Shown here piece after piece: positions 1 through 16,344 of a stretch of 64,000 nucleotides of DNA (positions are counted from its first letter, which is position 1; each line of letters starts with the position of its first letter). The stretch lies in the NCBI GenBank assembly GCA_024663395.1, contig JANFAH010000009.1, positions 1,302,001 to 1,366,000 of the forward strand, given 5' to 3'. The stretch is from Pisolithus tinctorius (taxonomy: Eukaryota > Basidiomycota > Agaricomycetes > Boletales > Pisolithaceae). A model generated the notes under the pieces. The model saw only the letters and a list, made by a program, of their open reading frames with translations. It had not been told where the DNA came from and did not search any database. The translations under genes and the position numbers were made by a program.

Positions 1-3525
<3,525 letters not shown>

Positions 3526-3684
3526 ATGGACCTTGTACCTTCGTCTCCTCATCCATCTTGCTCAGTTACGATGATACATAACACAAACCCTGTTTTACTG
3601 CGTGTACTTGGATAGTCCGTTCCGAAATGCGATGACGATGTAGTAGTTCACTGTCTTGACTCTAGTTGTACATGCTATATACGA

Positions 3685-4011
3685 TCATTGTCGTTGTCCA
3701 GTGTTGTTGGATACAACATGTGTACCGGTCCCTGGTACGGTTCGAGGATCTCCTGAAGGCTCGTTCTGAACACGCATAAGTTCGTGGAAGTTCTGCCACA
3801 GAGCAGCAATCGTCTCATATTCTCTCGTCATACCCAACACCTCTTCGAGCTTGCGGTTCAGGACGTTGCTCGAGGATAACAATTCTTCGAAGCCCTATAT
3901 TATGGTCACGCTGACTCGTCACATCAGATACGATCGTCAACGTACCGCCGTGACTTCAGTAGCGAGCCTGTCGCGCTCTCGTTCAAAAAACGAAGGCTCT
4001 CTTTGAGACAT
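3685..4011 (-). CDS. DAD1: DASH/Dam1 complex subunit Dad1
   Basis: Small subunit of the outer-kinetochore DASH (Dam1) ring that couples chromosomes to spindle microtubules. There are two exons: 4,011-3,946 (22 codons, starting MSQREPSFFERERDRL) and 3,894-3,685. A 51-nt GT-AG intron between them rejoins the frame at GFEELLSSSNVLNRKLEEV. The predicted protein is 91 residues, close to the roughly 90 residues usual for Dad1. The FERER-RL start and the NVLNRKLEEV-G-xEFET block with a following W are the family's conserved core. It is convergent with PKC1 (159 bp between stop codons). Its start lies only about 180 bp from the RasGEF stop, so its promoter must sit in that gap or in the RasGEF 3' end. 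Confidence 0.9.
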
Positions 4012-4192
4012 GTATCTGAGGCTGAAACGCTTCGCCGATGGTATCTCGTCGTACCCGTTTGATGTCAGATTGGATTGCTTATATAAGCAACTGGTGGTCC
4101 TCCGTATAATAGCTGTACAACACGAACCGAAAGCGAAGGAAACAAATAATACAGGCAATAGTTGCATAGCACCGGCTCTAACCAAGCGCTGC

Positions 4193-7100
4193 TCATAAAA
4201 ACCCACTCTCCTGCAGCAAGCGTGCCATCCTCTCATCCTCCCTCTCTCGGGGCTCCCGCTCAAGACTAAGATTCCAAAACATGTCGCTAACGTCAACCTG
4301 GTCATTGAATTTATTAAGCGATTCCTCCAGGTACCCCTGAACCGATGCAAGCGGATGAAAGTGGTGGGGTATAGTTTGCCAACGTTGGATATCTTGTATG
4401 ACTTCTGAAGCCTTCTGGCGCTTACGGAAATTGACCAAATTTGCTGGTAAAGTGTCCTTGGCACCATCTTGGATGAAAGTCAAAGTAGTGAGGAAGACAC
4501 CTATACACCCGTTGGTCTGCGTGATTCAAAGACTACGCCAAAATACACCTTACCAATGAAGGGTACGCAAGGAGGAGCTACTTTTGCTAGCGTCGACCTA
4601 TAATTATTGAAGTTCTTTCCAGAGTCGATGGTCATTTCGCAGTTATTTAGTTGTGTCAGGTGGCGCGAGTTAACTTGCTCCCACGACCGTTTCAGTCGAC
4701 GGATGGGCGGTGAGTTGAGACCAGATACGATGGCGACCATGCTGGAATAATTGTGAAGGTTTCGGCAACGCTGAACGCAAGGTATAGTCAGCTTCGGCAA
4801 GGCGGAAACTGCTTAGTTACTCACATCGGCAACAAGGATAAATTGCTTTATAACTGTGGCCCGTTTCCTTGAATCTTCGTGGCTGAGGACAGTATCTGCG
4901 ACCCAATTGGCAATCTAATTGTTATAGATGAGCAGTCATTCGTCAGTCACAATATCAATGGCAAGTACACACTCTGTTGCTAGTTTGGATGACTCGGGCG
5001 ATATTGTCGTGATGCTCAGTCTTCTGTTCTCGAGCCCTTTGAAGACATTCCATAGGCCGAATCTTCTGATAAAGGTGGCTTTCCATTATTGTCAATTGCC
5101 GCGCGAGCTCCAGGGGTTCAATGTCAGGTAGTTTAAGTTTCTTGTTCGTTTTCGGCATGATTGATGTTGGGGGTGACACCAGGTTTGGAGTTATCGTCTT
5201 CTTTAGCCCGCCGGTTCGCTAAGCGCGTAGTTAAGATCCACCTTCACACGTGAGCGGAAATGACTTACAGCACGCTCAATCAAAGTTAGAAGGTGGGTCG
5301 CCATAGTCTTTTGTGAAGTCTCGTCTAAACGCAGCAGAAACTCCTTCATGCGATCGAGAATATACATGTCTTCCTTTTCAAGGAAGTCATCATCTGTAAT
5401 CATTGTTTTGATGGTATTTAACACCCTACGATGCCAGCAGTGAGGATTGCATGCGTGTGAACTAGATTGAAACCTACCGCGTCTGGATAATGTGTTGTTT
5501 AAGTCTTCGCCACTCTTCCAACTCTGAGGGTGACAAGCCCTCAGGAGGCTTTATATAAAAGCGCTTCACTAGTAGATCGAAGAGTTCGTCCAAAGTCGTG
5601 AAAGACTTATAAGTCATGAGAAAAGTTTTAATGAAATTCGTGTCTATGATAGCCATGGTCAGTTCCCGTCAGAAACCATAAATACTTCATCTTACCTCCA
5701 GTTTCGTGAGTTGTAAGGCGCTCCACTAGCGCAGGGACCGTTCCAGCCCTAACGGCGCCACCCACGTCGATGATTATCTCTTCCTTCGTATAGTCGGGCT
5801 GCAAATACCACGGTTTGGTAGTTGTTAAATGCTCCGGGGCATCATCTCCAAGGATCTTTCTGATCTTCTGCGCATTGGACGTTGCCCTGGCCATCGGAGC
5901 TGCACAAGTTTAGGATGGGATTCGAAGGGGGGACGAAACACTTACAACTATCCTCTAGCAATAACGTAGAATCGTTCATTGACGGTGCGTCTCGGTGCGT
6001 CTCCGACGGAACCAACGTGTGGGCGGACACGGAAGGGTCATAGATACTTCGCGAATCACGGAGAGTCCGATCGGTGAGGGTAATTGTCGTGTCAGATAAC
6101 TGAGATTGGCTGCGGAACGTCGGAACACGATCATTGTGCACCCTCCCAACAGCGCCGCCAAGTGCAATTTCGATGTCAACTAGGTCTTCGCTCTCTGGGT
6201 CTGCAGGGTTGAGGATAGACATGGGACGAACGTCGAAGTGGCTGTCCATGAAGCTAAGACGCGACATCCGCCATTCAATCGCGCCCTGATAATCTCCTTG
6301 AGCTATTTCGGCCTGTGTATGCCCAAGCTCTAGAAGAGCATCGAGGGTCTGCAAGAGAAACTGCAAGTTTGACTTCAGCCAAGTCGTGATGGAGTCCAAT
6401 ATTTCGTAGTGAGCATCCTTGTCTTGCCAGTAACTCCTTCCCGTTGAGCTCCTTACACTTTGTATGAGCAATAGCAACGTTGATGCATCATCATACAACC
6501 ACTGAGCAACGGCTTCCAAAGTGCGGGTCAGTATCCGAGCGCTTTCAACCGTTTGGCCATACGAAACACCGTGCTCAGCGTCAGCAGTTTGGATGTAGAA
6601 GCCGTCGATGTCTACATGTCTTGCAACATGGATATTTCCGACAAATAATAGTAGGGTCGCAAGTCCGCTTACGACTTCTTTGCCTGCAGCCCATACTGCA
6701 TATTCTGTAAACACACGTTAGCATGTCAGCGGCTGTAAATCATCAGATAGAAGGGACTCACGCGAACCGCTACCCTTATTCTTCAAAGCACTGTGGAAGG
6801 TGCCGAACTTGGCTTGCACTGAAGCCATGTGTGTCTTGAATTCAGCAAAAATGTCAACACCCAGTATTCGTTCGGGTATTTCCTCGGTATCATCCATCGG
6901 AACCCAACCAAACCCTTTCCAGGTACCCGCGCAACCGGCACCGACCAATCCCAGGCCAAGATAGAGGGTAGAAAAGAACCCTTGAACGCGCTTGGTTCCT
7001 GTACCTTCACGCTGGTGCTCACTGTAATATCGTTGTACCTCTGCAACGAATGTGACAATAGCCCGGTCGAGTTCCTCTGCATCGTTTTGGATGCGAGTGG

Positions 7101-8650
7101 CAACGTCGTGAGCGGCTGGCCCTGAATCATACTCCATTGCCCGGGCGGATAAGACAAGTTTGGATAAAGTGGCCGTCACTTTGCGTTGTGCGGGCTTAAG
7201 AAGGGCCTGAGAAGCGGTAGCTTCACTTCGGTCCCGAGGATCTGGGGGGATAACATGGTTTGGTACGTGTCCAGAGATTGAGGTGGAGATGTACAGGAGG
7301 TTGCGAACAGCAGCAACGACATTCATAATCAGACCGTCGAGTGCTTGGCTATGTTCCGACTGGCGAGGCACCCTGCTGAAGGATTGGTTCTTTCGCAGGA
7401 CAGAGGCAACCGCGTCACGTGCGGCGTGACACAGATCAGAAACCAGATCTGGCGAGGGTGGCGCAAGGGTCTCTTGTAGAGACTGAGCTATCCTCTCTGC
7501 CGCAGTGAGTTCTATAGCCTGAGCGCGCCCAGCGGTCGCATCCTGGGATCGATCCCTTTCACTGCTCCGAGAATACCCGCTTGTGGAAAGCCCGTCCTCT
7601 TGATCCGGAGAGTAGAGACCGGAGTCATCTGAGTCGCTGACATGGTCGGAAATATGTTGGTATGGATCCCGTCTACCCCGCGATTGCGATGTTGCGGAGT
7701 CTGAGCGCATACGACTGGTCGCCTTAGTTTCATTGAAGGCCGGAGTTGTCGAAGAACCGGTCAATGCACGGGTGCGACCCTTGGTGACTGGCGCATCGCC
7801 GTCTGGCAGCGACCAGCTGACCTCTCCAGTATGCTTGTTCAAAAAATAATAAGCTATGCCATCGTCAGCAAGCTTTCTGACCCAGGGTTCTGGCGTCCCA
7901 GTCCGCTTAGGAACACCGAAGCCAGCGAGGCTACTCTCTGTCAGTGCAGTGAAACCAAGACCAGCACCATTTCCTGTACGAGAACTGGGCTGAGAAACGG
8001 CCAAGGCTGCGAGATCCCCATCCGAAGTTTCATCCACCTCGAGAGGAAGATCACGCGAATGTTGACCAGTCTGGGTGTTAACGTAGTAAATCTGAAACGA
8101 ATTGCGGGTAGTACGGTTGATAATCATTCAAGTACTGGCTACTTACCTGTCCATCGACTGTGACCTGAGGCATCCAGAAATCACTAGATGTCACACCCCC
8201 GTTAGACACGGTGTTCCCATGCTCAACGAATACACCCGGCATGTTTGCGGGCTCACCGCCCCAACTAGCATCCGATGCATATGGTTCCCCAGTGACGTTC
8301 ATCCTCATAACGTTCGGTTGTACTTCTTGTTGGTCCTCAACTGCGGACAACGCTAGTTCGGCCTCCTCGTCTGAAATTATCGTAACGTAATTTGAAGGGA
8401 ACCATCCCCTCTCATCTCCGAGTAAACCATCCCACCATCCGGATTCTAGTCGAGTCAAAACCTCGATAATGTCGTTCTTGCGGAAGGAAAGGGAAGAGGA
8501 GTCTTGAGTCTGGTAGTCGTACAAGGCTCGACAGAAGAACGTTGTGATCGTCGACTCTTCGGGTACCTGCGCAGCCTGGAGGTCATCCCCGGTAGTAGCG
8601 CCGCCGTGGTATGCACCGAGGTTGCCATATGCAACCCCAACAACAGCCAT
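4193..8650 (-). CDS. Ras guanine-nucleotide exchange factor (Cdc25/Ste6 type) with SH3 and WW domains
   Basis: Activates Ras by GDP/GTP exchange, feeding cAMP and mating signalling at the membrane. Reading the minus strand: ATG at 8,650; an SH3 domain (about residues 40-95: ALYDYQ, WWDGLLGDERGWFPSNYV); two WW-like segments (8,127-7,800, including WVRKLADDGIAYYFLNKHTG); a long linker rich in Ser; the RasGEF-N module (about 5,650-5,210: TFLMTYKSFTTLDELF); then the catalytic RasGEF domain (about 5,180-4,200) with PLELARQLTIMES, the helical hairpin region and VPFIGKVYFGVVFE. It ends in MARLLQESGFL. The gene has many short introns. Some exon joins are inferred, so the exact protein (over 1,200 residues) needs transcript support. 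The SH3 plus WW combination is known for basidiomycete Cdc25-like GEFs. Confidence 0.9.
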
Positions 8651-9026
8651 TATAGACCCTTTATAATGCCAAGAGGTATCGGGTAGGTGACAGAGCGCGC
8701 AGGACGGCGGAATTGGCTGACGGATAAGACGAGCGACCTGGCTCTGAGATCTCTGCAGCGGTTTAACTCAGACGTCCCAAGTACCGAAAACAGATTATGT
8801 AATCAATATGGAAGGATGGAGCGCTATCAGTAGCTTAGTCAGCTTATCCCACTACTATTAATAGCGTCTAAGTGCAACAACTAATTAATTCGAGGTTCTG
8901 TCTCCTTCTGAAATTTGGCATCTGGAAAGAAATATAAATGCCTGGAAGGAGAAGCACAAAGGCAGAAATATTTGTCGCGTTCTCAATCACTCATGTTTTT
9001 CAGCCTGTGATGAGGTACCTTTCACA
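8651..9026. other. Intergenic region between RasGEF start and EFL1 stop
   Basis: About 375 bp holding the RasGEF promoter and the EFL1 3' end. AT-rich around 8,850-8,945. No RNA gene or conserved ORF is seen. Confidence 0.5.
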
Positions 9027-12000
9027 CTACCGCTTCAGTGTTCTCTGTTTCTCAGCAAACTGCACGAGTTTGCGATCGACAAACAATCCCTTCCTCTCCC
9101 GCACAGCATCCATATACTCTTTGGCCAAATTAGACCGGTCCGCCTTTTCACCAAGATCCTCCAACTCCTCCTCCGTTGTCGGCACCCAAAATGGGTCCTG
9201 ATCGAGTAACTCGTACCTGGGGTATTTTCTCAGACCCCTTGCTCTGTTAAGTAATGGAATTCCCACTTACCCGCTGAAAATGAGCTGGGGACTCGCAGCG
9301 CCAGACGTACGCTTGCGGATATCTGTAACAATGTAATCACACAAATGGCAAGTGACCGGGTGTAAACACCAACCATCTGCAAACCCGAAGCTCTCAACAA
9401 CCGGTAACAGTGCGGAAACGGTGAAAAACGACGTCCCCTCCTTCATCTCCTCTCCAACTATTCGCCCACGGCGCTTCGCGATTACTCCGTAAACCTTCCC
9501 GAGGACATCCGCTAAGTAGGGATAACGCGGAAATCAGCTTGACACGAGTCAGGGGCGAGAATGGCACATACTTGATGCCTGAATATCACAGGAATACATT
9601 GCCAACTTGAGCCTCGGAGACCAGTCTAACAACCCGTTTCGACACGCATCCCTTACCGCTGATATCACGGAACCGGTCACTTGAGTCAGCCTATTCTGGA
9701 CTACTCGGTGGTGTCAGCGGGCCAGGTCACGAATCTCACTATCCCCTGAAAAGTCTACGTACCGATTTCTTTCTGAACTGCCTGGGAATCGACTTCCACG
9801 TTCTCGACAAAATAAGCGAGGCCATCCATCGGTTCTGCACAAAGCGGCCCTTGAAACGTGGCCAGTTGAAATCCGGTCTCAATATGCCCACTAAAGTCAT
9901 ATTTCCCTTCGTGCCCGTCTTTTCCGTAAGAATTAACGGACCTCTCCCGTAGTAAGCGACGTCTCAACCTACCGCATCGTTCATCCTAATCCAGACCAAA
10001 TAGGTGGGAACGACGTACGATGTAAGAACCACGTCTTTGCGTGCATCAATGAGTATACAGCCACCAGCACCGTGGGGACCGAACGCCCATATCCTCTCCG
10101 AGATACCCGACCATTCCCCGCCTGCTTCCTTACACTTGTCTTCCAGAACATCCCAGAACTGCTCAGGTCGAACGGTTGGGGAATGAAGGATATCATCCTG
10201 CGTTCCAGTTCGCTCCGCCTCGCCAGGACTCACAGTCTCCCCCGAGGTATCTCCGTCGGCTGCCCGGCGTTCCTGCAGAAGTGCCCTGAGCACTGCAAGA
10301 TTCTGTAAGATATACTGATGTATTATGGTTGGTAAGGGAGCGGAGCGTATCGTAAAGGAGACCAAATTTTGGGTGCTTGCACCCTTCATTGTTCCCCGAG
10401 TGGCGTTTGGAGTTTTGGGGGGTAACATATCTACCACGGCAACATTCAGGGGTTGACATGAACTTGATCACGACTTAGCACATACCTGCAGCCTTCACGG
10501 CTGTTTCGCGGAAAGGTACAATGGGCTTGGAAGCCTGTATCTCTACCCGTGCAAAACGTTCATGCAAATCCTTTAGGCATCTCTGTACGAGCAGGTGTAA
10601 TTAAAAGAATCTCTGCAAACTAAGACACATACCTCCAAGTGCAGCTCTCCAGCCGTAAGAATTACATGCTCTCCGGTTTGTTGTTGAAACGTCTCCACGC
10701 AGGGATCTGCTTGCGCAAGAAGTGCAAGTCCGGTAACTAACTTGGGCATATCTGCCGGGACAACAGGTTCCAACGCAACGCGCACGATAGGTAAAGCCTG
10801 CAAAGAAGCGTGATTATCAATTCCCCTATCCGAGCTTCAGCGAACTGACCATCCGGCTGGCACCCCCCAGGTTAATGAGACAGGCTTGATTATGGTTCAC
10901 ATCACTGTCCTGAGGAATTCCCGTACGAGCCGGGGCGCAGAGCGTGGCACTTCTCCAAACCTTGCCTGCGAGACCTCTAACAGCAAAGGTATGTCCCGCT
11001 TGTATAGTTTCCACTGGATGTAATTCCCTTCCCATCATAGTGTACAGGCCTTCAACCTCTGCGATAACCAAGTTATGAACATTGCTAGGATGTTCGGGGG
11101 GGAGGGAGGCATTGTACTTCGGCAAGACACAGTATACTTCTGTACCAGTTGTGATTGATCCAGAGTACAGGCGTGCAAACCCAAGTATAACCTCGTCGTC
11201 GGCTTTGTCCTCTATCTCTAGTGCCTCCATCGTTCCTTGGAGTTCCGGGAGTGGAGCGTTGGTATCGCCTCCTGAAGATTGGTCTCGTCTGATTTCCCTT
11301 CCCCTGCTACGCATTTCGTCTGCGGTCAATGGTCTGGTCTTATTCTCCGGCAACTCCTTGCGTGGCACCGCTATCATCTTGCTGACATATGCAACCACAT
11401 TAGCATCAGGGCCTGAGTTAGACGTGAAAAGGTCTTGCTCCAACTTGTTCTTCGGTGCAATCCTTTGTTCATAATTATCTGGATACAACATTCTGGGAAG
11501 GCGGAAGGCCTGTGCAGCCGGAGGAGAAGGAACAATATCGATGACTGCCTGAATGACACAGGTGGACAGCGGAAGCCACTGGTTGCAGAGGAGGGAAACG
11601 AGCTGACGGCTGTCCTTAGATTTAAGGTCACGAGGCGACACCTTGAGGTTGAGAGTGGATACGATCTTCGTGACTTTTTCCGGGTTCCTGTCGATGACAA
11701 GTCGATCATGGCAAACACTACACAACGAACGAAGTTCACCAACGGGTTCAAAACTACCGCATCGTACACAGCCCAAATGTTTTCCAAGACGAACTGCACG
11801 AAAAGAGGTTTCAAAGCACGTCCCTTCAGGTGCTTGTAGCTGATAACTCGTTTAGTCTTAGAGTCCAAATAAAAGTCACCCCACAAGACGCGTCGCAAAT
11901 TAGCCTCCTTGAATCCAAGTTTAGCGGAATACAACTGTGCGAACTTGCCGACGCGAAAACCCCAACCATCTATCGCTGAGGCAAAAACGACATTTCCACG

Positions 12001-12813
12001 TTCTGGAGCAAAATATATATCTTCATCGTCTTTCTCTTTGAAAGTGTCAGCATCGTTAGCTGCAGCCTCGCCTTCGTCAGCATACTGGTCCTTCTTGGCA
12101 GCCAATCGCTTTTCCCGCTCCTCTCTCCATCGCAGGTCATCTTCCATGCGATCGCTAGCAAAAAATCCACCCATCACTGCATTTACTTGTTCTATGAGGC
12201 GTGAAAGGTGGTGGTATGCTTCCACGGGGGATAGCTTAAGCTCAACAATCAACCTGTCAAACTTGTTGATGACAAGGATTGGACGAAGGTTGTCCCGCCA
12301 TGCCTGCTGGAGGACGGAAACAGTCTACCATAATGTTAGATGATACTAGTACATGCAGCGGAGAGGGACTCACCTGAGTACAGACGCCTTCTACTACGTC
12401 TACAAGAATCAACGCCCCGTCGCAAAGGCGGGACGCGGTAGAGACTTCGGTAGAAAAATCTACGTGTCCTGGTGTATCAATCATGTTTATGATGTAAGTC
12501 TTTTGCGGATTTCCTAGTCATATCAGTCATGTAGATCGTTGGTACCCTTCTGAGGACACTTACCATCAGCATTACGCTCCATAACTTGAAACTTCAATGA
12601 CACGGCACTGCTCTCCATCGTGATTCCTCGCTCGATCTCGTCCTCACGGCTGTCTAAGTATCGCAGTTTCCCCGCCATCCTGGGAGAGATTATATTGTTC
12701 GCGGCAAGTAGTACATCCATTAGTGTGGTCTTCCCATGATCGACATGGCCTAGCGTTGTGATGATCCGTACGTTTTCTGGATCGGGAGTTTCGGCACTGG
12801 GACGACTCGCCAT
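9027..12813 (-). CDS. EFL1: EF2-like GTPase EFL1/RIA1 (60S ribosome maturation)
   Basis: Cytosolic translational-type GTPase that, with Sdo1/SBDS, releases the anti-association factor Tif6 (eIF6) from pre-60S subunits. Start chosen at the ATG at 12,813 ([11 protein letters not shown]), since the longer frame begins only with GTG. All G motifs are visible: P-loop GHVDHGKT, switch I GITMESS, DTPGH and NKFD. A charged insertion at about 12,160-11,990 (rich in K, D and E) follows, as EFL1 has and EF2 lacks. Domain II and the EF-G-like C-terminal domains follow, ending with the diagnostic tail [18 protein letters not shown] then AEKQRTLKR. This tail separates it from eEF2, which would also carry a diphthamide histidine. 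About eight introns; internal joins are approximate. Upstream of it lies the ZNG1 stop, 132 bp away. Confidence 0.95.
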
Positions 12814-12945
12814 TTCGGTAAACGCAGAAGACACTCTGCAAGCCTTTGAATCGGTAAGTATTTAAACGGTGTCGGTGCCGGCACACTGTAGCACCAAACA
12901 CCATGACTCGAAATCAAATCTTTAAGCTGACGTAATGCACCTAGG

Positions 12946-14491
12946 CTACATTAGCACGCTCATTAGACTCGACCTCGCGACTTCGTCTAACCCCTTCCCT
13001 ATCAAAACCAGCTTTCCTGCAGACGGTAACCCATGCACATCCTGCTCACTGACCTCCGATATTTCATACATCGTCTGCACACCCTGCAATATATACTCCT
13101 TTCCGGTTTCCATCACCAAAAGGCCCTTGCAACGTAAAATTTGAACTGGGTGAACGTTAGGGTTTGAGTCCTCTTTGGGTAGTTCCTTGTCCCAGAGCAC
13201 TCGTTGTATCCATTTTTCAAGTCTCGCAAGCTTTTCAAAGGAAAGTGGTGGGATGGTCATTTGAAGGCTAGATATTCCCCGCAATTCATAGTGTCTCGGC
13301 TGAGGCACCACCCCGTGCCCGAGATTAGCATTGGCCTTGGCGCTTCCATCGCTGAGAGCAGCCGTCCGTATGTGATCTGCCACGCGGTACGCGTTGATAT
13401 TGATAATGCGAGAGATATTAATGTTGGCATGGGCCGTCCGATATACGGGTGCTGATGGATTGACCCTGTGTATCATATCCTCCGTCTCGAACAAGTCATT
13501 CTGTGACTGAACGAGATCGACCTTATTGAGCAGGACAACGTCGGAGCATGCAATCTGCCTTGGTGAAACATGTTAGCTAACAAATGATACAAGCCACGTT
13601 AAATTACCGCAAGCTCTCTCCAATGCCGTCAATCGAATGATCTTCCTCCATTTGCTGTAGTAACATGATCATTAACTTTATCCAGCGAGAAAGGAGATCA
13701 AATACCGTTCGACCAAAAACCGCGTCCACGACGCACACTACGCCGTCCAGGATGATTTCTTTACTCAGGCCAGCGGAATACTCCTCGTTTTGCCAGAATA
13801 TAGACGCAATCGGACCTTTAAAAATTCGTATGAGAGCCTCAAGAAAGTGAACATGAACTCTCGCCAACCCGGATCTGCTAGCCCCGTAGTTTCAAGTACG
13901 ATGTAGTCGAACGCTCCTTTGCGTTGCATCAACTTTTCGATGGCAGCGATACCGGCATCCTTGATGCTGCAGCAAAGACATCCGTTGGCGAGCTCGAGGA
14001 CCTCCTCTGACTGAACTGCGGGGTCATCCGGCGAGGTTACATTGATGGCCTTCGCTGCGTACCACTTAATAAACCTATTGTGTCGTTTCAAGGATCGAGG
14101 ATGACTGACCTTCGATGCTCTGCTCCTCTTATAGATTAGTTTGCGGGCGTGCAAGGTATCGTCACTTACAGCAGAGTCACCAAATTCATTTATGATAACC
14201 GCTATGCGATACCCGTGCTTCTCTGTTAAGATCCGTCTACAATGGGAGAGTCAGCCATCCGTAACATCAGAGGTGCCGGACTCACTTGAGCAAGGTGGAC
14301 TTGCCGGCGCCCAGAAATCCACTGATGATGGTGCAAGGAATACGACGCGGTTCCTGCGGTGCTTCAGAGGACGACGTAGCTGGTCCTTCACCGGAATCTA
14401 TGAGAGTGCTATTATCAAAGTCAAGAAAAGTTCCATGGAGTAATGCCCGTCAACCGCACGGTATATCATCGTCGCTTTCCATCTCATTCAT
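12946..14491 (-). CDS. ZNG1: COG0523 zinc metallochaperone GTPase (ZNG1/CBWD type)
   Basis: G3E-family P-loop GTPase. The eukaryotic ZNG1 branch delivers zinc to methionine aminopeptidase 1. Visible motifs: Walker [16 protein letters not shown], the CxCC metal site in [12 protein letters not shown], the ETTGLADPG switch, a CVVDA strand, and NKVD-like LLNKVDLVQ near 13,530. The C-terminal CobW_C domain carries [11 protein letters not shown] and [14 protein letters not shown] and ends [13 protein letters not shown]. The 5' end needs care. An ATG at 14,491 ([11 protein letters not shown]) runs into TGA, but a 51-nt GT-AG intron between the codon for that proline and TLIDSGEG restores frame. The resulting acidic DIPTLID stretch sits where human CBWD has its CPELVPI interaction motif. 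Start confidence is moderate, family confidence high. Confidence 0.88.
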
Positions 14492-14626
14492 CGAATTGTA
14501 GATGCGGTTTGCTCGTAAATAGATTCATTAGACTCCATGTCGCATTGTTTGTTAGCCTATTTATCCCACTACTAAGCACTCCTATAGCGCTTCCCGAGCC
14601 TTTTCCTTCTTCTCTTACTTGCACTA
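14492..14626. promoter_or_regulatory. Short bidirectional promoter between ZNG1 and the STYX-like gene
   Basis: Only about 135 bp separates the two divergent start codons, so both genes must share this region for transcription initiation. No TATA box is obvious. Pyrimidine-rich stretches occur toward the STYX-like start. Confidence 0.5.
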
Positions 14627-15706
14627 ATGGACATGCTCAACCTGTCCGACGAATACATTAGAAATCTCGTTCAAGGTCCCGGAGACGTGGAGTGGAGGTA
14701 AAGAATATTTACATGGTCTGATCGCCGCTCAATTCTTCCTGTGTACTTCATTGTATTAGATATGAGATGAGGAGGGAGTGTCAAGAGATTCTTCCTGGTC
14801 TTTTACTTGGCCCATTCCAAGCTTCGAAGTCATTGGGCACGCTTCAAAACCTTGGCGTCACTCACATGTGAGTACGATAGCTGTTACTTTCCATGGGTCA
14901 ATTACCCCTCTCCTTTGTCACGTCTCACGTTAGTTGCAAGAACAATCTCATTGACGCGGTGTCCACAGAGTCTGCATACGTGACCAGAAAGAAGCGTTTT
15001 CTGTAAAGCCTCGCTTTCCGGACCACTTTCACTACTTAGTGCTTGATGTAGAGGATAACGAGGAGCAGAACGTCATTCGACTGTTCCCAGAGTGAGGATG
15101 CAAGCGGTTGGTCATCTCCACTTAGGTCTCATTTCTGGTCGTGTCAGAGCGGACCAGTTTATTCAGCAAGCTATATCCCAAGGAGGCAAAGTCTTAGTGC
15201 ACTGTAATGGTGAGTTGCAGCGCCTATGCACTGGAGGCTCATTTCTTTCCATACCTCCCGTTAGGTGGTATATCCCTGTCGCCTGCCTTCGTCGTCATGT
15301 TCGTCATGCGGCACTGTCAGTTGTCCTGGGAGGACGCGTTGCACTTAGTCCAGAATCGGCGGTATTGCATCTCTCCCAATGGAGGGTTCTTAACTCAGAT
15401 CAAGGTAGATGACGTTGGAGGTTGGTTCGCTGTACATGCTAACCCATGGAATTACAAAGGAATACGAGTCAATTTACAGGGCCAAAGCAGCGGTCGCTCG
15501 TTTCCCATCGAATCCAACCCAGAGAAGCGTCTCGCGGAGAAAGAGGGGAAATGACGAAGATGATGACGACCTTAGGTAAGTTCAACTAGGATCACGGGGA
15601 CCTTGATGTTTCCATCACTGTATTAACCTACGTTCCCTACAGGATTGACGACCGCAAACGCGTTTTCGTGGACGATGACGACGCGCTTATGGCGACGGAT
15701 TCGTAG
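14627..15706 (+). CDS. STYX-like dual-specificity phosphatase homologue with altered P-loop
   Basis: DSP-fold protein. Starts MDMLNLSDEYIRNLVQ at 14,627; intron 14,698-14,759 rejoins at RYEMRRECQEILPGLLLGPF, then QNLGVTHI, then CIRDQKEAF, HYLVLDVEDNEEQNVIRLFPE, ADQFIQQAISQGGKVLVHC and the loop NGGISLSPAF. The active-site consensus is C-x5-R. Here the cysteine is present but the arginine position is leucine (CNGGISL), read across a clean GT-AG intron (about 15,210-15,264). The protein should therefore bind phosphate poorly and be a pseudophosphatase, as is human STYX, which instead loses the cysteine. The C-terminal tail is Arg/Asp-rich (SRRKRGNDEDDDDL, DDRKRVFVDDDDALMATDS). About 250 residues. 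Family is confident; lack of activity is inferred. Confidence 0.87.
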
Positions 15707-16344
15707 CGCGGTAGACTCATTCGTTTGTGACTGCCATCCCTATGTTCGTCGACGCAACCCGCTTTATTATATTGCAGCCATGGTTCCTCTACACTACATA
15801 TTAATTCCATTGCTCAATGACACACCTGTAGGTCTATGTTTGCGAATTTACCCTGGTTCTTCACATGGTCTCAGGAGCAAGAGATATGAGCGTCTCGGGT
15901 AATCAGTAGAACCTAAACGCTCAACAGACAGGCTTTCGAAGGCTTATGGTTCGAAACCACCCAGCAGTTCTCCGCTCAACATTCGGCGCCCAAAGTGTGA
16001 ACGTAGTTTCACCGTCGCTGAGTAAGTATGATCAGGAGACAGGGTGGTGAGATGAAGAAAGATGCAATACACGGTCGACACCATACTAGACCTACATGTA
16101 CAACAACACAACACAAGTACTTGGCAATAAGGCATAGATAAAAGTCATATGAAGAACAAACATGGGGACGCAGTATCGAAAATGCTAGCGAAGATATCCA
16201 TATTTGCAAAATGCCCAGGAATCGCTGATGAAGCGAACATTCTAGTCGACAGCAGATAGCTTGAGTGAGCCGAAAGCAGCAAGATGGCGATAAAAAAAAA
16301 GCGGTGCAAGGTGGTGTAATCATAGCGAAGCGTGTGTACAGCAG
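15707..16344. other. Convergent 3' intergenic region, no gene recognised
   Basis: About 640 bp between the stops of the STYX-like and coiled-coil genes. Contains short unrelated ORFs only; presumably 3' UTRs. Confidence 0.5.

Noticed and set aside
14440..14460. In-frame TGA making ZNG1 a pseudogene
   Set aside because: A 51-nt GT-AG intron removes it and the rest of the gene is intact.
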